Positions 49,745 to 60,058 of a stretch of 64,000 nucleotides of DNA are shown here, piece after piece; position 1 is the stretch's first letter; each line of letters opens with the position of its first letter. Both the position numbers and the translations under genes were made by a program. The DNA comes from Sutcliffiella sp. FSL R7-0096 (lineage in GTDB: Bacteria > Bacillota > Bacilli > Bacillales > Bacillaceae_I): positions 3,576,001 through 3,640,000 of the forward strand of contig NZ_CP152003.1 in assembly GCF_038595065.1 (NCBI RefSeq), given 5' to 3'. A model generated the notes under the pieces. It was not told where the DNA came from and searched no databases. It was given only the letters and a program-made list of their open reading frames with translations.

Positions 49745-51922
49745 TTATTCTTTCACTCTCATTAGTCGCAAACCATTTAGAGCTACTAGAAGGGTTGCGC
49801 CCATATCGGAAAGAATGGCAATCCAGAGCGTTAACCAACCTGGGATAACCAATAGTAAGGCAATAAATTTAATAGCAATTGCAAAAGTAATGTTAGCTTT
49901 GATGATATTTAGAGCTTTCCGGCTAAGTTTTACAGTAAATGGTAGTTTTCTTAAATCGTCTCCCATAAGAGCGACGTCTGCTGTTTCCAGAGCTGTATCT
50001 GTACCAGCTCCACCCATTGCAATACCAACTGTTGAGGCCGCCAAAGCAGGTGCATCATTAACACCATCTCCTACCATAGCTACGTTGCCAAACTCGGATC
50101 TCAACTGTTTAATAAAGTCTAATTTGTCTTGTGGCATTAATTCTGCCTCTATATCAGAAACTCCAACCTGTCCTCCGATAGCATTCGCAGTACCTTTGTT
50201 ATCACCTGTAAGCATAATTGTTTTTTTGATGCCAAGTTGATGTAACTTTTGAATGATTTCCTTACTTGATTCACGAACTTCATCAGCAACTGCAATAACT
50301 GCAAGTAATTCTTTTTCGGTCCCAATAATCATCGCTGTTTTCCCTTGATTTTGAAGTTTAGTAACATTTTTCTCTAAGTCTTTATCAAAATCAGTAGTCA
50401 ATAATTCCTTAAAGAGTTTCGGGCTACCGATATAATAAGTGGTCCCGTTTACAATACCCTTTATACCCTTTCCTGTGATAGAAGAGAAATCCCCTACCTG
50501 TATGTCAGAATAAGTAATGTCCTTTTCTTCTGCTTTTTTCATGATGGCTGAAGCAAGAGGATGCTGAGAACGATACTCCAATGCAGTAATAATGGATAGT
50601 AATTCTTTTTCATTTGTCTGTTTGTTCAACACATTATAATCAGTTACAGCTGGGACTCCTTTTGTTAATGTTCCTGTTTTATCGAATGCAATAGCCTTTA
50701 AGGCGCCCATTTCTTCTAAATACACTCCGCCTTTTACAAGGACCCCTTTTTTAGCAGCATTCCCAATCGCTGAAACAATAGAAATCGGAGTCGATATGAC
50801 CAATGCACAAGGACAACCAACAACAAGAACAGCTAATCCTTGATAAACCCATGTTTCCCAACTGCCATCAAAGAACAAAGGAGGGACTATAGCAACCAAT
50901 GCTGCAATGATCATAATGATCGGTGTGTAATATTTCGCGAATTTATCAACAAATGCTTGCGAAGGAGCACGTTCTCCTTGTGCTTCCTCTACAAGATGAA
51001 TAATTTTAGAAATCGTTGTATCTTCTACTAGTTTCGTTATTTGTACTTCAAGTAATCCTTCTTCATTTAAGGTACCTGCAAATACTTCATTATCAACCGT
51101 TTTCTCAACAGGGACTGATTCACCTGTAATAGCTGCTTGGTTAACGGCAGAGTAACCACTTACAACTACACCATCCATAGCAATCTTTTGACCAGGTTTT
51201 ACAATCATGATATCCCCAACAGCAATATCATCAACATGAATCATTATTTCTTGTCCATTACGTCTAACGAGTGCCTCTTTAGGAGCGATATCCATTAATG
51301 AACGAATCGATTGTCTTGCTCTATCCATAGAGAATCGCTCAAGTGCTTCACTAATTGCAAAGAGTATGACAACAAGGGAAACTTCAGCCCATTCTCCTAT
51401 AATGGCACCACCTATAACAGCTACTGTCATAAGGGTTTTCATGTCAAAGTCAAAATGAATCAAGTTTTGTAAACCGACTTTAAAGAGTGATAATCCTCCG
51501 ATTAACATAGATGCTACAAATAATAATGTAGTAACAATGTTCTCATCCCCATTAACAGATGAGGAAAGGTAACCAAAGACAAGAAATAAGGCTGAATAGA
51601 GTAAAGTGCTGTGTTTTTTATAGAACGGCACTTTTTCTTCTTTTTTAACCTCTTTCACCTCTTGTGAATCTTGACGAGCAAATTTTTCAGGAGTCACTTT
51701 AAGATTCTCAAATGCACCTGCTTTTTCTAGTTCTTCTATCGTTGCATTACCATAAACAGCAATTTTAGATGCACCAAAATTTACTTTTGCATCCTCAACT
51801 CCAGATAGCTGTTTTACATTTTTTTCGAATTTACCCGCGCAGTTTGCGCAAGTAAAACCTTGTACACGATAGGCCTTCATTTCTTGTTCAGATGTTATTG
51901 CCTTTTGATCAGACATTGACAT
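49745..51922 (-). CDS. cadA: CadA-type heavy-metal P1B ATPase, one HMA domain
   Basis: 725 residues. One HMA domain with [13 protein letters not shown], then a pump core with [28 protein letters not shown] and [10 protein letters not shown]. It is the standard staphylococcal CadA length and lacks the CC-rich head and second HMA of the copy at 35582. It exports Cd(II), Zn(II) or Pb(II). The start overlaps the cadC2 stop by 14 bp. Confidence 0.93.
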   Translation of the reverse strand: MSMSDQKAITSEQEMKAYRVQGFTCANCAGKFEKNVKQLSGVEDAKVNFGASKIAVYGNATIEELEKAGAFENLKVTPEKFARQDSQEVKEVKKEEKVPFYKKHSTLLYSALFLVFGYLSSSVNGDENIVTTLLFVASMLIGGLSLFKVGLQNLIHFDFDMKTLMTVAVIGGAIIGEWAEVSLVVILFAISEALERFSMDRARQSIRSLMDIAPKEALVRRNGQEIMIHVDDIAVGDIMIVKPGQKIAMDGVVVSGYSAVNQAAITGESVPVEKTVDNEVFAGTLNEEGLLEVQITKLVEDTTISKIIHLVEEAQGERAPSQAFVDKFAKYYTPIIMIIAALVAIVPPLFFDGSWETWVYQGLAVLVVGCPCALVISTPISIVSAIGNAAKKGVLVKGGVYLEEMGALKAIAFDKTGTLTKGVPAVTDYNVLNKQTNEKELLSIITALEYRSQHPLASAIMKKAEEKDITYSDIQVGDFSSITGKGIKGIVNGTTYYIGSPKLFKELLTTDFDKDLEKNVTKLQNQGKTAMIIGTEKELLAVIAVADEVRESSKEIIQKLHQLGIKKTIMLTGDNKGTANAIGGQVGVSDIEAELMPQDKLDFIKQLRSEFGNVAMVGDGVNDAPALAASTVGIAMGGAGTDTALETADVALMGDDLRKLPFTVKLSRKALNIIKANITFAIAIKFIALLLVIPGWLTLWIAILSDMGATLLVALNGLRLMRVKE

Positions 51923-52277
51923 TCACCTCTTTCTTATGTTCTAGTACAATCATCATTATTTGTCTAATATGTTCATCGTCTAACGAATAAAACGCTAGTT
52001 TTCCTTCTTTTCTATATTTTACAATCCCCTGCTTATGAAGGGTCCTTAAATGATGAGAAGCATTTGCCACCGTAATACCAATAATATTTGCTATATCACA
52101 CACACATAACTCTTCGTCTTGACACAAAGCAAAGGTAATCTTTGCCCTATTTTCATCCGCAATTGCTTTTAACATTTGGGCAACACTAACAATATCGATT
52201 GTTTTTAGATCAGCTTGTATTCGATTGACCTTTTTCTCGTCATAACAAAAAATTTCACAAGTATCTTTCTTATTCAC
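51909..52277 (-). CDS. cadC: CadC-type ArsR/SmtB repressor (second copy)
   Basis: 122 residues with KDTCEIFC at the N-terminus and ELCVCD in the DNA-binding part ([22 protein letters not shown]). All four Cys are kept. Two inverted-repeat operators lie upstream. It heads cadC2-cadA2-cadD, inside the decayed Tn3-type element. About half identical, by eye, to the other CadC. Confidence 0.93.
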   Translation of the reverse strand: MNKKDTCEIFCYDEKKVNRIQADLKTIDIVSVAQMLKAIADENRAKITFALCQDEELCVCDIANIIGITVANASHHLRTLHKQGIVKYRKEGKLAFYSLDDEHIRQIMMIVLEHKKEVNVNV

Positions 52278-52292
52278 ATTATCACCCCATTA

Positions 52293-52316
52293 ATATTCAA
52301 GTGTTTACTTGAATAT
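52293..52316 (-). promoter_or_regulatory. CadC operator, perfect palindrome
   Basis: ATATTCAAGT, four bases, ACTTGAATAT, just before the cadC2 ribosome binding site, over the likely start of transcription. Confidence 0.8.
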
Positions 52317-52340
52317 AGTATATACCTTTCCTTGGTTAAT

Positions 52341-52360
52341 ATTCAAGTGAGTATTTGAAT
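52341..52360 (-). promoter_or_regulatory. Second CadC-like site over the -35
   Basis: ATTCAAGT, GAGT, ATTTGAAT. On the minus strand it contributes TTGAAT as the -35, with TATACT about 18 bases on as the -10. Confidence 0.65.
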
Positions 52361-52549
52361 GAAAAACATAAAATTATTTTTTATAATAGTAATTTCCATT
52401 AACGAACGTTTTAGGGATTAATTTTTACTCCTCCATAATTCAGTAGTTTTTATGTTTTTCATTCCCTAAAAGCTTCCCTTTAACATCTTTCCCAAAATTG
52501 ACTCCGAATCCGAATTAGGGAATAATTATTTTGAAGGAGTGAATTAAAA

Positions 52550-53140
52550 TGGGGAAAATCTTTGGATATGCTCGTGTTTCTACTCAAAATTAAATTATAG
52601 ATCTTCAAATTGATGCTTTAGAAAAAGCAGGCGCAGCTGTTATTTACAAAGAGAAAATAACTGGAACAAGAAAAGAACGTCCAGAATTAGAACAACTTCT
52701 AAAGGCTATAAGTAAAGTTGATTCTGTGGTCGTTTATAAGTTGGATCGTATCTCAAGGTCTACAAAACATCTAATTGAATTGGTTGAAACCTTTGAAGAA
52801 AAAAAGGTCATTTTCCATACAGGATAATATTGATACGTCAACAGCTATGGGACGTTTTTTCTTCCGAACAATGGCGAGTAATGCTGAACTTGAACGAGAT
52901 ATTATCAGTGAGCGTACAAAATCAGGATTACAATCTGCAAGAATGAGAGGCCGAAATGGGGGGAGACCTTCCAAAGACTCCAAGTTGGTGGAACGTGCTT
53001 TAAAACTACATTCATCTAAACAATTTAGCATCAAAGGAATTACTGATATTACGGGTGTTAGTAAATCAGTGTTGTATCGCGAGCTTTGGAAAAAAATTAA
53101 ACCTTCTGGTTGGATTAGGGGGCTTTTCCTGTGTGTCTAA
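52550..53140 (+). pseudogene. Tn3-family serine resolvase, inactivated
   Basis: Reads GKIFGYARVSTQN, TAA, then IDLQIDALEKAGAAVIYKEK ... YKLDRISRSTKHLIELV, a catalytic resolvase core. The frame shifts near 52815 and resumes as SIQDNIDTSTAMGRFFFRTM ASNAELERDIISERT ... and a DNA-binding HTH (SIKGITDITGVSKSVLYRE). An early nonsense codon at 52590 and one frameshift break it. It starts after GGAGTGAATTAAA. It is followed by the transposase remnant, as in Tn3-family elements. Confidence 0.88.
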
Positions 53141-53180
53141 GAGCGAGAGAACTACTTACACCTGATCAAAGAAGGATTTT

Positions 53181-53687
53181 TTGATAATCCCGTCTACTTT
53201 AAGTGATTGGGAATTAGCGTATTACTATACCCTTACACAAGATGATATTGAGGTAATAAGACGTAGAAGAAGAGATCATAATCGATTGAGATTCGCTATT
53301 CAAATTTGTCTTTTTCGTTACCCTGGTTGGTCTCTTTCAGATATCAAGAATGTTCCTGATAAGGTGATAAACTATGTTGCTAATCAGTTACAAGTAGATG
53401 CAAGTGAATTTAAGTGATATTCTGAACGAGAGCAAACAAAACATGAACATATTGAGGAAATACGAAAGCATTATGGTTTTTCTAATTTTTCAGCACAGTC
53501 ATATCGGATTATTTCACAGGCATTACTCCCCCATGCAATTGAAAATTCAAATGCCCTTTTCCTAATAAGGATGACTTTAGAAGAAATGCGAAAGCGAAAA
53601 ATCATTCTGCCTGCTATGACAATGATTGGAAGATTAGTATTGATTAGTATGGGATACAAGGCGACGGGCAAAGGAGAAAATATATAA
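53181..53687 (+). pseudogene. Tn3-family transposase, N-terminal remnant
   Basis: Reads IIPSTLSDWELAYYYTLTQD, HNRLRFAIQICLFRYPGWSL, then a TGA at 53416-53418 and in the same frame YSEREQTKHEHIEEIRKHYG ... MTLEEMRKRKIILPAMTMIG, and ends after about 168 codons. Tn3 transposases have about 980 residues, so over 80 percent, including the DDE domain, is lost. Confidence 0.85.
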
Positions 53688-53695
53688 TTCACTCT

Positions 53696-53734
53696 TTAAG
53701 GGGTAGTGACAGCTTCGCTGGTACTACCCCTTAA
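53696..53734. repeat. 12-bp inverted repeat, possible Tn3 end scar
   Basis: TTAAGGGGTAGT (53696-53707) and its complement (53723-53734) around GACAGCTTCGCTGGT. Each arm carries GGGGTA as in Tn3-type ends, so it may be two fused ends, or a simple terminator for the gene on its right. Confidence 0.45.
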
Positions 53735-54160
53735 GGAAAGTTCCCAATTTTCCCCTTTTTTAATAGTACAGGGATGGACCATTTCCATTTAATAACGCCT
53801 AAAAGAAATAATCCAATGAGTATGATTGCCGGACCGATAAAAATTCGAATCCAAGAAAAGAAATTGGTCAAGGTAGCTTCGATTTCTTTACCGAAAACCC
53901 ATAATATTATCCCCACTATGGAAAAAGCTAAAACTTTCCCCATAGTAAAAAGCCAAACATCCCCCCATGCTATTTTTTTTGTAAAGATTTATTACCATAC
54001 AACATAAGCGCGCCTAAATTCCCTGTGATTTGACAAGGTACCAGAGAACCTACCACACCTAATATCAATGCAATTAGTATTGGAATCCTTCAAAAGACAT
54101 CGCCATATTAAAGAAAGGCTGCAGAAAAAAATTACTGAATTTATTAAATATCTCATACAT
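53731..54160 (-). pseudogene. CcdA/DsbD-like membrane protein, decayed
   Basis: Begins MYEIFNKFSNFFLQPFFNMA with GGAGGAT nine bases upstream, shifts frame near 54090, continues GSLVPCQITGNLGALMLYGN KSLQKK, shifts again in an A7 run near 53985, then GKVLAFSIVGIILWVFGKEI ... SIPVLLKKGKIGN and ends at 53731. It follows the protein at 14941-15675 closely, with the last about 115 residues missing at the Tn3 remnant. Confidence 0.85.
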
Positions 54161-54267
54161 ATGAATTATCCTCCTACTTCTCTAATCATAGTTGAAATAA
54201 CTCATAAAACATTGCATATACTTGATAAATTTATGACATATTACTTGGTAAACTTATTGATCAACAG

Positions 54268-54975
54268 TTAAAATCCAGTGAACCCTCCAAACCAACTAAC
54301 TAATACAGCAATAATTTTGGTCATTAAATTAAAGTACAATAAGACTCCCATCAAAATCATTATTGAACCTCCCACTTTCATAAATAATGCACTATGCTTT
54401 TTAATAAAAGTCATTTTATTAATAAATAAGGTCATTAAAAGAAAAGGAATGGAAAATCCTAATACATAAAAAAACATGTAAATAAATCCTTTCCCTGGAT
54501 CTGTTACACCTAAGGCGATGACACCAGCAAGGATTGGACCTGAACAAGGCGTCCAACCAGCAGCAAAACCAATGCCAATCAAAACTGTACCTAAATAACC
54601 TGTAGGTCTCTTTTGAAATTTAACTTTTTTATCAGAAAGTAGGAAGTTGAAATTTAGAAGCCCTGTAAGGACTAAACCAAAGAACACCATGACCATAGCG
54701 CCAAGTTGCCGTAATAAATTTTGATTACCTATAAAAAAAGTACCAATAAATGACGTGGAGAGCCCTAAAGCTAAAAAGATAATTGAAAATCCTACTAAAA
54801 ATAAAATGGTATGAACAAAAGCTTTCCCACGTAGAATACCTTTTTCATTTTTTAAATCATTTACAGACACTCCAGTAATATAGGAAAGAAAAGCAGGATA
54901 TAAAGGAAGCGCACATGGTGAAATAAATGATAAGAGACCTGCACCAAATGCTAGAAATAAGTTTAGATGCTCCAT
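54268..54975 (-). CDS. ccdA: CcdA cytochrome c biogenesis / thiol carrier
   Basis: 235 residues, six helices, with the paired Cys of CcdA: LSFISPCALPLYPAFLSYI in helix 1 and AAGWTPCSGPILAGVIALG in helix 4. It brings electrons from cytosolic thioredoxin to the outside, serving ResA in cytochrome c maturation and StoA in spores. The ResA-like gene upstream at 55307 is the natural partner. ATG at 54975 has AGGAGGTC upstream. Confidence 0.92.
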   Translation of the reverse strand: MEHLNLFLAFGAGLLSFISPCALPLYPAFLSYITGVSVNDLKNEKGILRGKAFVHTILFLVGFSIIFLALGLSTSFIGTFFIGNQNLLRQLGAMVMVFFGLVLTGLLNFNFLLSDKKVKFQKRPTGYLGTVLIGIGFAAGWTPCSGPILAGVIALGVTDPGKGFIYMFFYVLGFSIPFLLMTLFINKMTFIKKHSALFMKVGGSIMILMGVLLYFNLMTKIIAVLVSWFGGFTGF

Positions 54976-55306
54976 TAAAAAGACCTCCTGAAGTTGTTTA
55001 TAAAGTTCAAGTATCTACTATCATATTTTCTAAGACAATCTAACAGTATTTAGAAGAAAGTAAGGATAACGTATTTTTAGAACTTGTTTAGGCTTGAGAT
55101 TAATTAAGCTAACTTTTTTAATTTTACAAATAAAAAAGTCGTTCCTAAACTTAAAAGGAAATCGACTTTTGTTTATAAATCGCTTAACATACAAATTTTT
55201 ATAAAAATAGTAGCGATATCCCGTTCTTATTCCGAAACTATTTCAACCGTGGGATATCTTAATAATGGCGATAAACAAATTTAGTCTCAAACAGTTATTG
55301 AACTTC
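54976..55306. other. Intergenic with two hairpins
   Basis: No gene. Contains the terminator at 55132-55170 and an inverted repeat GATATCCC/GGGATATC (about 55216-55257) that could form a hairpin downstream of the ResA-like gene. Confidence 0.4.
55132..55170 (-). terminator. Terminator after the ResA-like gene
   Basis: AAAAGTCG and CGACTTTT with extra GGAA/TTCC pairing inside; T-run on the minus strand. Confidence 0.75.
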
Positions 55307-55837
55307 TTAAGGGTTTGGCTTAATCATTTCCATGAATTCTTTCACTCTTGCCTCTGTTAATTCTCCTGAATGCTTTTTTACTACAATGCCATTTTGGTCA
55401 AGTAATATTGTGGTAGGTAATGGAAGAACTCCATAAGCCTGTCTTACTTGATCATTTCTATCCATGGGAATAGGAAATGTCATTCCATGGCGATCTCGAA
55501 ATTTTTCAACTGCCAGATCTGTTTCCTGTATATTTACTGCAAGGATTTCTACACCTTGCTCTTTGTATACTTGATACTGTTTCTCCATGTAAGGCATCTC
55601 ACGCTCACAAGGCTTACACCAAGTTCCCCAGAAGTTTAAAAACACCCCTTGCCCTTCATAGTCAGAAAGCATTACTTGGTTGCCCTCTAAGTCTGTTAGA
55701 ACAAAATTCGGTGCTTTATCTCCAACCTCTACTATTTCACCAGATTGAACAAAATTTATGTACATCGTATATCCTACTGCAATCACCATTACGGCTAAGA
55801 TAACCGAACGCATAATCAGTCTTTGCTTTTTATTCAA
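55307..55837 (-). CDS. resA: ResA-like thiol-disulfide oxidoreductase
   Basis: 176 residues. N-terminal membrane anchor (about 8-28), then a TlpA/ResA thioredoxin fold with FWGTWCKPCEREMPYME (C-x-x-C) and the cis-Pro LPLPTTILLD. ResA keeps the haem-binding Cys of apocytochrome c reduced. Close to 180 residues, the usual length. It pairs with ccdA on the same strand, 331 bases away with a terminator between, so the two are separately transcribed. Confidence 0.88.
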   Translation of the reverse strand: MNKKQRLIMRSVILAVMVIAVGYTMYINFVQSGEIVEVGDKAPNFVLTDLEGNQVMLSDYEGQGVFLNFWGTWCKPCEREMPYMEKQYQVYKEQGVEILAVNIQETDLAVEKFRDRHGMTFPIPMDRNDQVRQAYGVLPLPTTILLDQNGIVVKKHSGELTEARVKEFMEMIKPNP

Positions 55838-56360
55838 TTACATCTCTCTCCTATGGTTGATATTTTAGTATTGAGGCAATTATAGCATTCACTGTATGCC
55901 AATCTGAGATAAAAGTGTGAAGGTTTTATGAAAGTGAATCTTCCTAGTCGAGGATATTGCCCACCTTTATAAAGGAATGAGCATAAACGGGGAGAAGAAT
56001 AAATAAATCTTTACTGAAATGATCGATAAATGGCTAATGATTATCTGTGTAAATCAAATTAAAAGTATATAGCTGATTTTTCCATTAAATTAGAAACCCA
56101 GCTTTTATTTTTTAGATTAATTATAATAAAGTGTTTATTGAAACTGACTTATACCACCAGTTCAGAATCAATTATTGTAGTTGATTAAATATTTTTATCA
56201 GGCTCTGACTTTGTATTTTATACGTTAGTTAATAGGATGCGGTTAAGATTTACACTGACCATTATCTAAAAATCCTCTACATCTATTTTTTTCCAATTTA
56301 CAATTAGCTCGTATTTCATTCTTTAGATTGATATTCAAGTTGCTTTTCTACTTTATACCA
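55838..56360. other. Intergenic, nothing recognised
   Basis: About 520 AT-rich bases between the ResA-like gene and the Tn554-type element. No open frame or strong hairpin is supported; stop codons are dense in all frames. It may be decayed sequence flanking the insertion. Confidence 0.4.
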
Positions 56361-56390
56361 CAATCGGGCCATTATATATAGTATCATGGT

Positions 56391-56418
56391 AAAAAATGAG
56401 GTTCGATCGAACCTCATT
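56391..56418 (-). terminator. Terminator of tnpC
   Basis: AATGAGGTTCGA and TCGAACCTCATT form a perfect 24-base palindrome; on the minus strand it is followed by T6. Confidence 0.85.
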
Positions 56419-56452
56419 CTATGTTTACATGTTAATAAAGATATGGTTTATT

Positions 56453-56839
56453 TTAATTGATTTCCTTATAAATTGCGGCCCAATCGACCTTTAATTGTTC
56501 CTTCAATTTCTTATTTTCTTCTTCGAGATGCATCATTTTCTTTCGAAGTGATGCAATTATCACATCTTTAGAATGGTCTGTCATGTTTCGTTTTACTTGA
56601 TTCGGTGAATCTAATTTTTCTTCTTGTTTTCTTAATGTTTCAATTCTCGACCTGATATCGCTGTGTTTATATAAAAATGGTTTTGATACCCCTGATTTTG
56701 CTGATACAGAATTAAAATTTATCTTTTCTTTATGTTTAATCATTTCTTTAATGGTACTTTCAACCTTTTGCTTTGCTTTTTGCTGTTTTTCTTCGATACT
56801 TCGAAGAAGTGGTTGAGTATTTGGGTTTATATTTGCCAT
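56453..56839 (-). CDS. tnpC: Tn554 TnpC-like accessory protein (DUF6262 type)
   Basis: 128 residues, all alpha. Residues 1-60 contain NFNSVSAKSGVSKPFLYKH, a helix-turn-helix-like motif; residues about 65-128 are a coiled coil (SLRKKMMHLEEENKKLKEQ). Tn554 TnpC sets the orientation and frequency of insertion. Starts 22 bp after the tnpB stop. Confidence 0.85.
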   Translation of the reverse strand: MANINPNTQPLLRSIEEKQQKAKQKVESTIKEMIKHKEKINFNSVSAKSGVSKPFLYKHSDIRSRIETLRKQEEKLDSPNQVKRNMTDHSKDVIIASLRKKMMHLEEENKKLKEQLKVDWAAIYKEIN

Positions 56840-56861
56840 TGTATTTCATCTCTTTCTATAT

Positions 56862-58835
56862 TCAGTTTCTCAATTCTCTTCTTGTTTTAGGAAGTCCATA
56901 AATCCCACCATTTTTTATTATTCCATCTCTAATTTCTTTATACTTTTTCAATTTTGGCTGAATAATTTCAATTGATCTATTTCTACCTGATTTTTGATAT
57001 ATCTCAATATCAGATTCCATTTTAAGAATTTGGTCGTTATAGAAATCTAGAAACGTCAGATCTACATGGAAACTGCGGCAATTGTTTTTTATACATGGTG
57101 GTTCTAAAGTTTGTTCCAAAAAGTCACAATTATTTTTGGGGCTTTTAATACACAAACCGTGATCTAATCGAATGGAATCCAAATTGTGGCGGAGCCATTC
57201 TAACTCTAATCCATTTTCGTCTGCTTGTTTTTCTATACTAGTAGCGATAATTTTGCCACCTGGATTTAATCTTACAGCCCCATTACTTGTGGCTTTTTCC
57301 CATTCTTTTCGAAGGGTTGTATCATGAATCTGGGCGTATACCAGTGTCATTTCAGGGCTCACATGAGCCATCAGCTTTTGTACATGTAAAATGTTCATAC
57401 CGTTATTAATAAGGTTTACTCCATAACGATGTCTAAATGCATGTGCTTTACATCGATAGATATCTCCGTTTTCATCCATTATATTATTTTCAATAGCTAG
57501 TTTATTTAAATTATTTACTACATTGTCACGCGAAATGGGCTGTCCTTTTCTTGTACCATGATAGGTTGGAAATAAATAATTTAATGGATTTGTTTCTGAA
57601 GTCGATTTTTCCCTTGTTAATTTTTGTTGGGAAAGCACAACCTTAGCTATTTCTTCCGAAATTGGGACCCGATGATTTTTCCCCTTTACTTTACGCTGAT
57701 CTCCGGTAATCCACCAACCATCTTCTCTTTGAATCAAGCAATCTACTTTCAAAGAACACACATCTGAAATTCTAAAGCCTGATGTCTCTAACAATATTAC
57801 AACCGGAATAATCTCCTGCGGCAGTTTTCCCATGTGATCAATGATCTGATTCCAAACAAAATCAGATATGTATTTAATTTCGTTAGATGCCTTTGGAGGT
57901 AGTCTAGGTTTATCTTCAGGTACAATTAGGATTCCTACAGGCTTTTTGGGAGCTTCATCCCATTCATATCTTTGAATATATACAATAAACGTTTCTAGTA
58001 CAGATAATGAGCGATGGATGTGATTCTCAGTAGGGGGTTGACCTTTGTGAACGCTATCTCCACCCATTGGAGAGGTTCGCAAATAATGCATAAATTCCTC
58101 GATATCTCTCCTACTTAATGAGGTTAAGTCTTGCCAGTTTGGATACTTTTTATAAATATATTTAAAGAATTCTTGCAGCTTTGCCATGGTTTGTATGCCA
58201 GAACCCCAGCTTAAACTTTCTTGTATTAGAACACGTTTTTCGATATATCTTTTTGCCAAGTTTTGAAAAGGTCTTGGTACAGAAGTGAAATTTAAAGTGT
58301 ACCCGCAATTACTGTTATTATAGTCAATACCTAGTTTTCGAACATCCCAAATATCTTTCTCTGTTTCCTTCCGTTGATCATACCAGTCAAAGAAAAATGA
58401 ATAAATTCGGTTGTATAACTGGAGGTAGCCTTTTACTGTTAAGTCGCTTTTCCCATGTTCAAAAAGATAGGTTTTATAGTGAATTGAAAATTTCCCGTAA
58501 GGGATGTCTAGAATAGAACCAATATCAGAATAGAATCTGAAAATAAAATCTTGCAATTTATTAAATGCAGTAGAATTACTCCATACTGTTGCCATATTTA
58601 TTTCTAAATTAGTCAACCGACTGAAGAAATAATATTTAAATTCATTTCTAATTCTTGGATTCAATGTTTCCTCAAATTTAATTATTGGGCTTTTTATTAT
58701 TATTTCTTTTTTGTAAAGGGGACAATCTAATGCATCCCATTCTTCGTTTTCCCAATACCCACTTAACTCTTGTAAAATTTGCTCATATCTTACAGCTCTA
58801 GCTTGTTGTTCAGTTGCTTTATTTAATAAAATCAT
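56862..58835 (-). CDS. tnpB: Tn554 TnpB-like tyrosine recombinase
   Basis: 657 residues from the ATG at 58835 (AAAGGTGA upstream). The C-terminal catalytic domain has R in LLETSGFRISDVC, K in QRKVKGKNHRVPI, H-x-x-R in AHAFRHRYGVNLI, H in LMAHVSPEMT and Y in LVYAQIHD. A Cys-rich tail follows (CIKSPKNNCDFL, PPCIKNNCRSF). It overlaps the end of tnpA. Together they cut and rejoin the element ends. Confidence 0.9.
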   Translation of the reverse strand: MILLNKATEQQARAVRYEQILQELSGYWENEEWDALDCPLYKKEIIIKSPIIKFEETLNPRIRNEFKYYFFSRLTNLEINMATVWSNSTAFNKLQDFIFRFYSDIGSILDIPYGKFSIHYKTYLFEHGKSDLTVKGYLQLYNRIYSFFFDWYDQRKETEKDIWDVRKLGIDYNNSNCGYTLNFTSVPRPFQNLAKRYIEKRVLIQESLSWGSGIQTMAKLQEFFKYIYKKYPNWQDLTSLSRRDIEEFMHYLRTSPMGGDSVHKGQPPTENHIHRSLSVLETFIVYIQRYEWDEAPKKPVGILIVPEDKPRLPPKASNEIKYISDFVWNQIIDHMGKLPQEIIPVVILLETSGFRISDVCSLKVDCLIQREDGWWITGDQRKVKGKNHRVPISEEIAKVVLSQQKLTREKSTSETNPLNYLFPTYHGTRKGQPISRDNVVNNLNKLAIENNIMDENGDIYRCKAHAFRHRYGVNLINNGMNILHVQKLMAHVSPEMTLVYAQIHDTTLRKEWEKATSNGAVRLNPGGKIIATSIEKQADENGLELEWLRHNLDSIRLDHGLCIKSPKNNCDFLEQTLEPPCIKNNCRSFHVDLTFLDFYNDQILKMESDIEIYQKSGRNRSIEIIQPKLKKYKEIRDGIIKNGGIYGLPKTRRELRN

Positions 58836-59907
58836 TCTTGTCACCTTTCATCTTGTCATGTGCTTTCTGCCACTCTTTTCGTATAGTGACATCGGTGGGA
58901 TGAACATAAGTCTTAATTGTTGTTTGAACGTTCGAATGACCCAACAACTTTTGGATTATCGATATTTCTACCCCTTGTTCATGAAGCTCAGTGGCATAAG
59001 TATGCCTTAACATATGGGGGGTAATATCAATCTGGGTTTTCTTTCTTATACGTTTAATTACATCGAAAGCTGCTTGATAATTTAATGGTTCTCCCTTATT
59101 AGGACCAGTTAGATTTATAAATACATGATTGGTATCCGCGTCATGATAATCAATTAGGTAATCTTGAAAAACATTCATTGTATCGCCAGATACATATACT
59201 CTTCTTCCTTTGCCGTTTACAGTTTTAGATTCTCGTACTTGAATGGAGGTAGAGCCAATATCAAAGTCCTCGATCCATAAAGATAATGCCTCTCCAATTC
59301 TAAGACCGCCTTCATACAAAATTCGAACCAATAAAGCATCTCGAATATTGCTACACGCATCATGAATAGATTGAACCTGATCTTTTGTAAGTGTTAAAAC
59401 CTCTCTCCGAGGTTCTTTAATTTTTAAAATGTTTTTATCAAGTGGCTTCCCCTTTGATATATGATGTAGAAAGGGTTTGAACGATCGGTAATTCCCAATC
59501 ACTTGCTTCTTTGTTTTTTCTGATAGATCTTTTTCATAATCTTCAATTCGCATTAAATAATCGTAGAAACTCTGAACGCAAGTCACCATAGTATTAACTG
59601 TTCGCTCAGATCTCCTTGCTTTTGTTTGTTGAAATTGAATTACTTTAGTAGATTGATTAGGACTTCTTAGCCAAGATACATACTCCGCCAGAAGGTTAAG
59701 ATCCACTTCCTTGTACTCTTTTTCTTTTTCGTTTAAAAATTGAAAGTAAAACTTTAAATAATGACAGTATGACTTTAAGGTATTTTCGGCCTTTCCAATG
59801 TTATCTAGATATTTAAGAAACCTTAAAACTGGACCGACAGGTTTGTTATCTCCATCAATAAGCAAATATCTTTTTCTGTCATTAATTAAAACCTCTTGCA
59901 CTTTCAT
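58819..59907 (-). CDS. tnpA: Tn554 TnpA-like tyrosine recombinase
   Basis: 362 residues from the ATG at 59907 (GGAGGTGAT upstream). SAM-like N-terminal core-binding domain (about 15-130) and catalytic domain with R in LLVRILYEGGLRIGEALSLW, K in RESKTVNGKGRRV, H-x-x-R in THMLRHTYATELH, H in LLGHSNVQTT and the tyrosine in KTYVHPT. Usual size for Tn554 TnpA. First gene of the three-gene operon. Confidence 0.9.
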   Translation of the reverse strand: MKVQEVLINDRKRYLLIDGDNKPVGPVLRFLKYLDNIGKAENTLKSYCHYLKFYFQFLNEKEKEYKEVDLNLLAEYVSWLRSPNQSTKVIQFQQTKARRSERTVNTMVTCVQSFYDYLMRIEDYEKDLSEKTKKQVIGNYRSFKPFLHHISKGKPLDKNILKIKEPRREVLTLTKDQVQSIHDACSNIRDALLVRILYEGGLRIGEALSLWIEDFDIGSTSIQVRESKTVNGKGRRVYVSGDTMNVFQDYLIDYHDADTNHVFINLTGPNKGEPLNYQAAFDVIKRIRKKTQIDITPHMLRHTYATELHEQGVEISIIQKLLGHSNVQTTIKTYVHPTDVTIRKEWQKAHDKMKGDKNDFIK

Positions 59908-60015
59908 TAACATCACCTCCAAAAACAATAGTGATGTATTTTTGTTTCTCTTTCTATGAAAACTATGTTTACTATATTTATCTACTATATATATGTTGTA
60001 AATAAAGAAACAAAA

Positions 60016-60058
60016 AGGGCGTAGTAATTAACGTTATTAACGTTAATTACTACGCCCT
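60016..60058. terminator. 20-bp perfect hairpin with 3-base loop
   Basis: AGGGCGTAGTAATTAACGTT, ATT, then the exact complement (60039-60058). On the minus strand it is followed by T5, so it could stop transcription entering the element, or it could be an end-structure recognised by the recombinases. Confidence 0.75.

Noticed and set aside
58819-59907. Phage integrase or XerC/D
   Set aside because: The tandem with a 657-residue recombinase and a coiled-coil TnpC identifies a Tn554-type unit instead.
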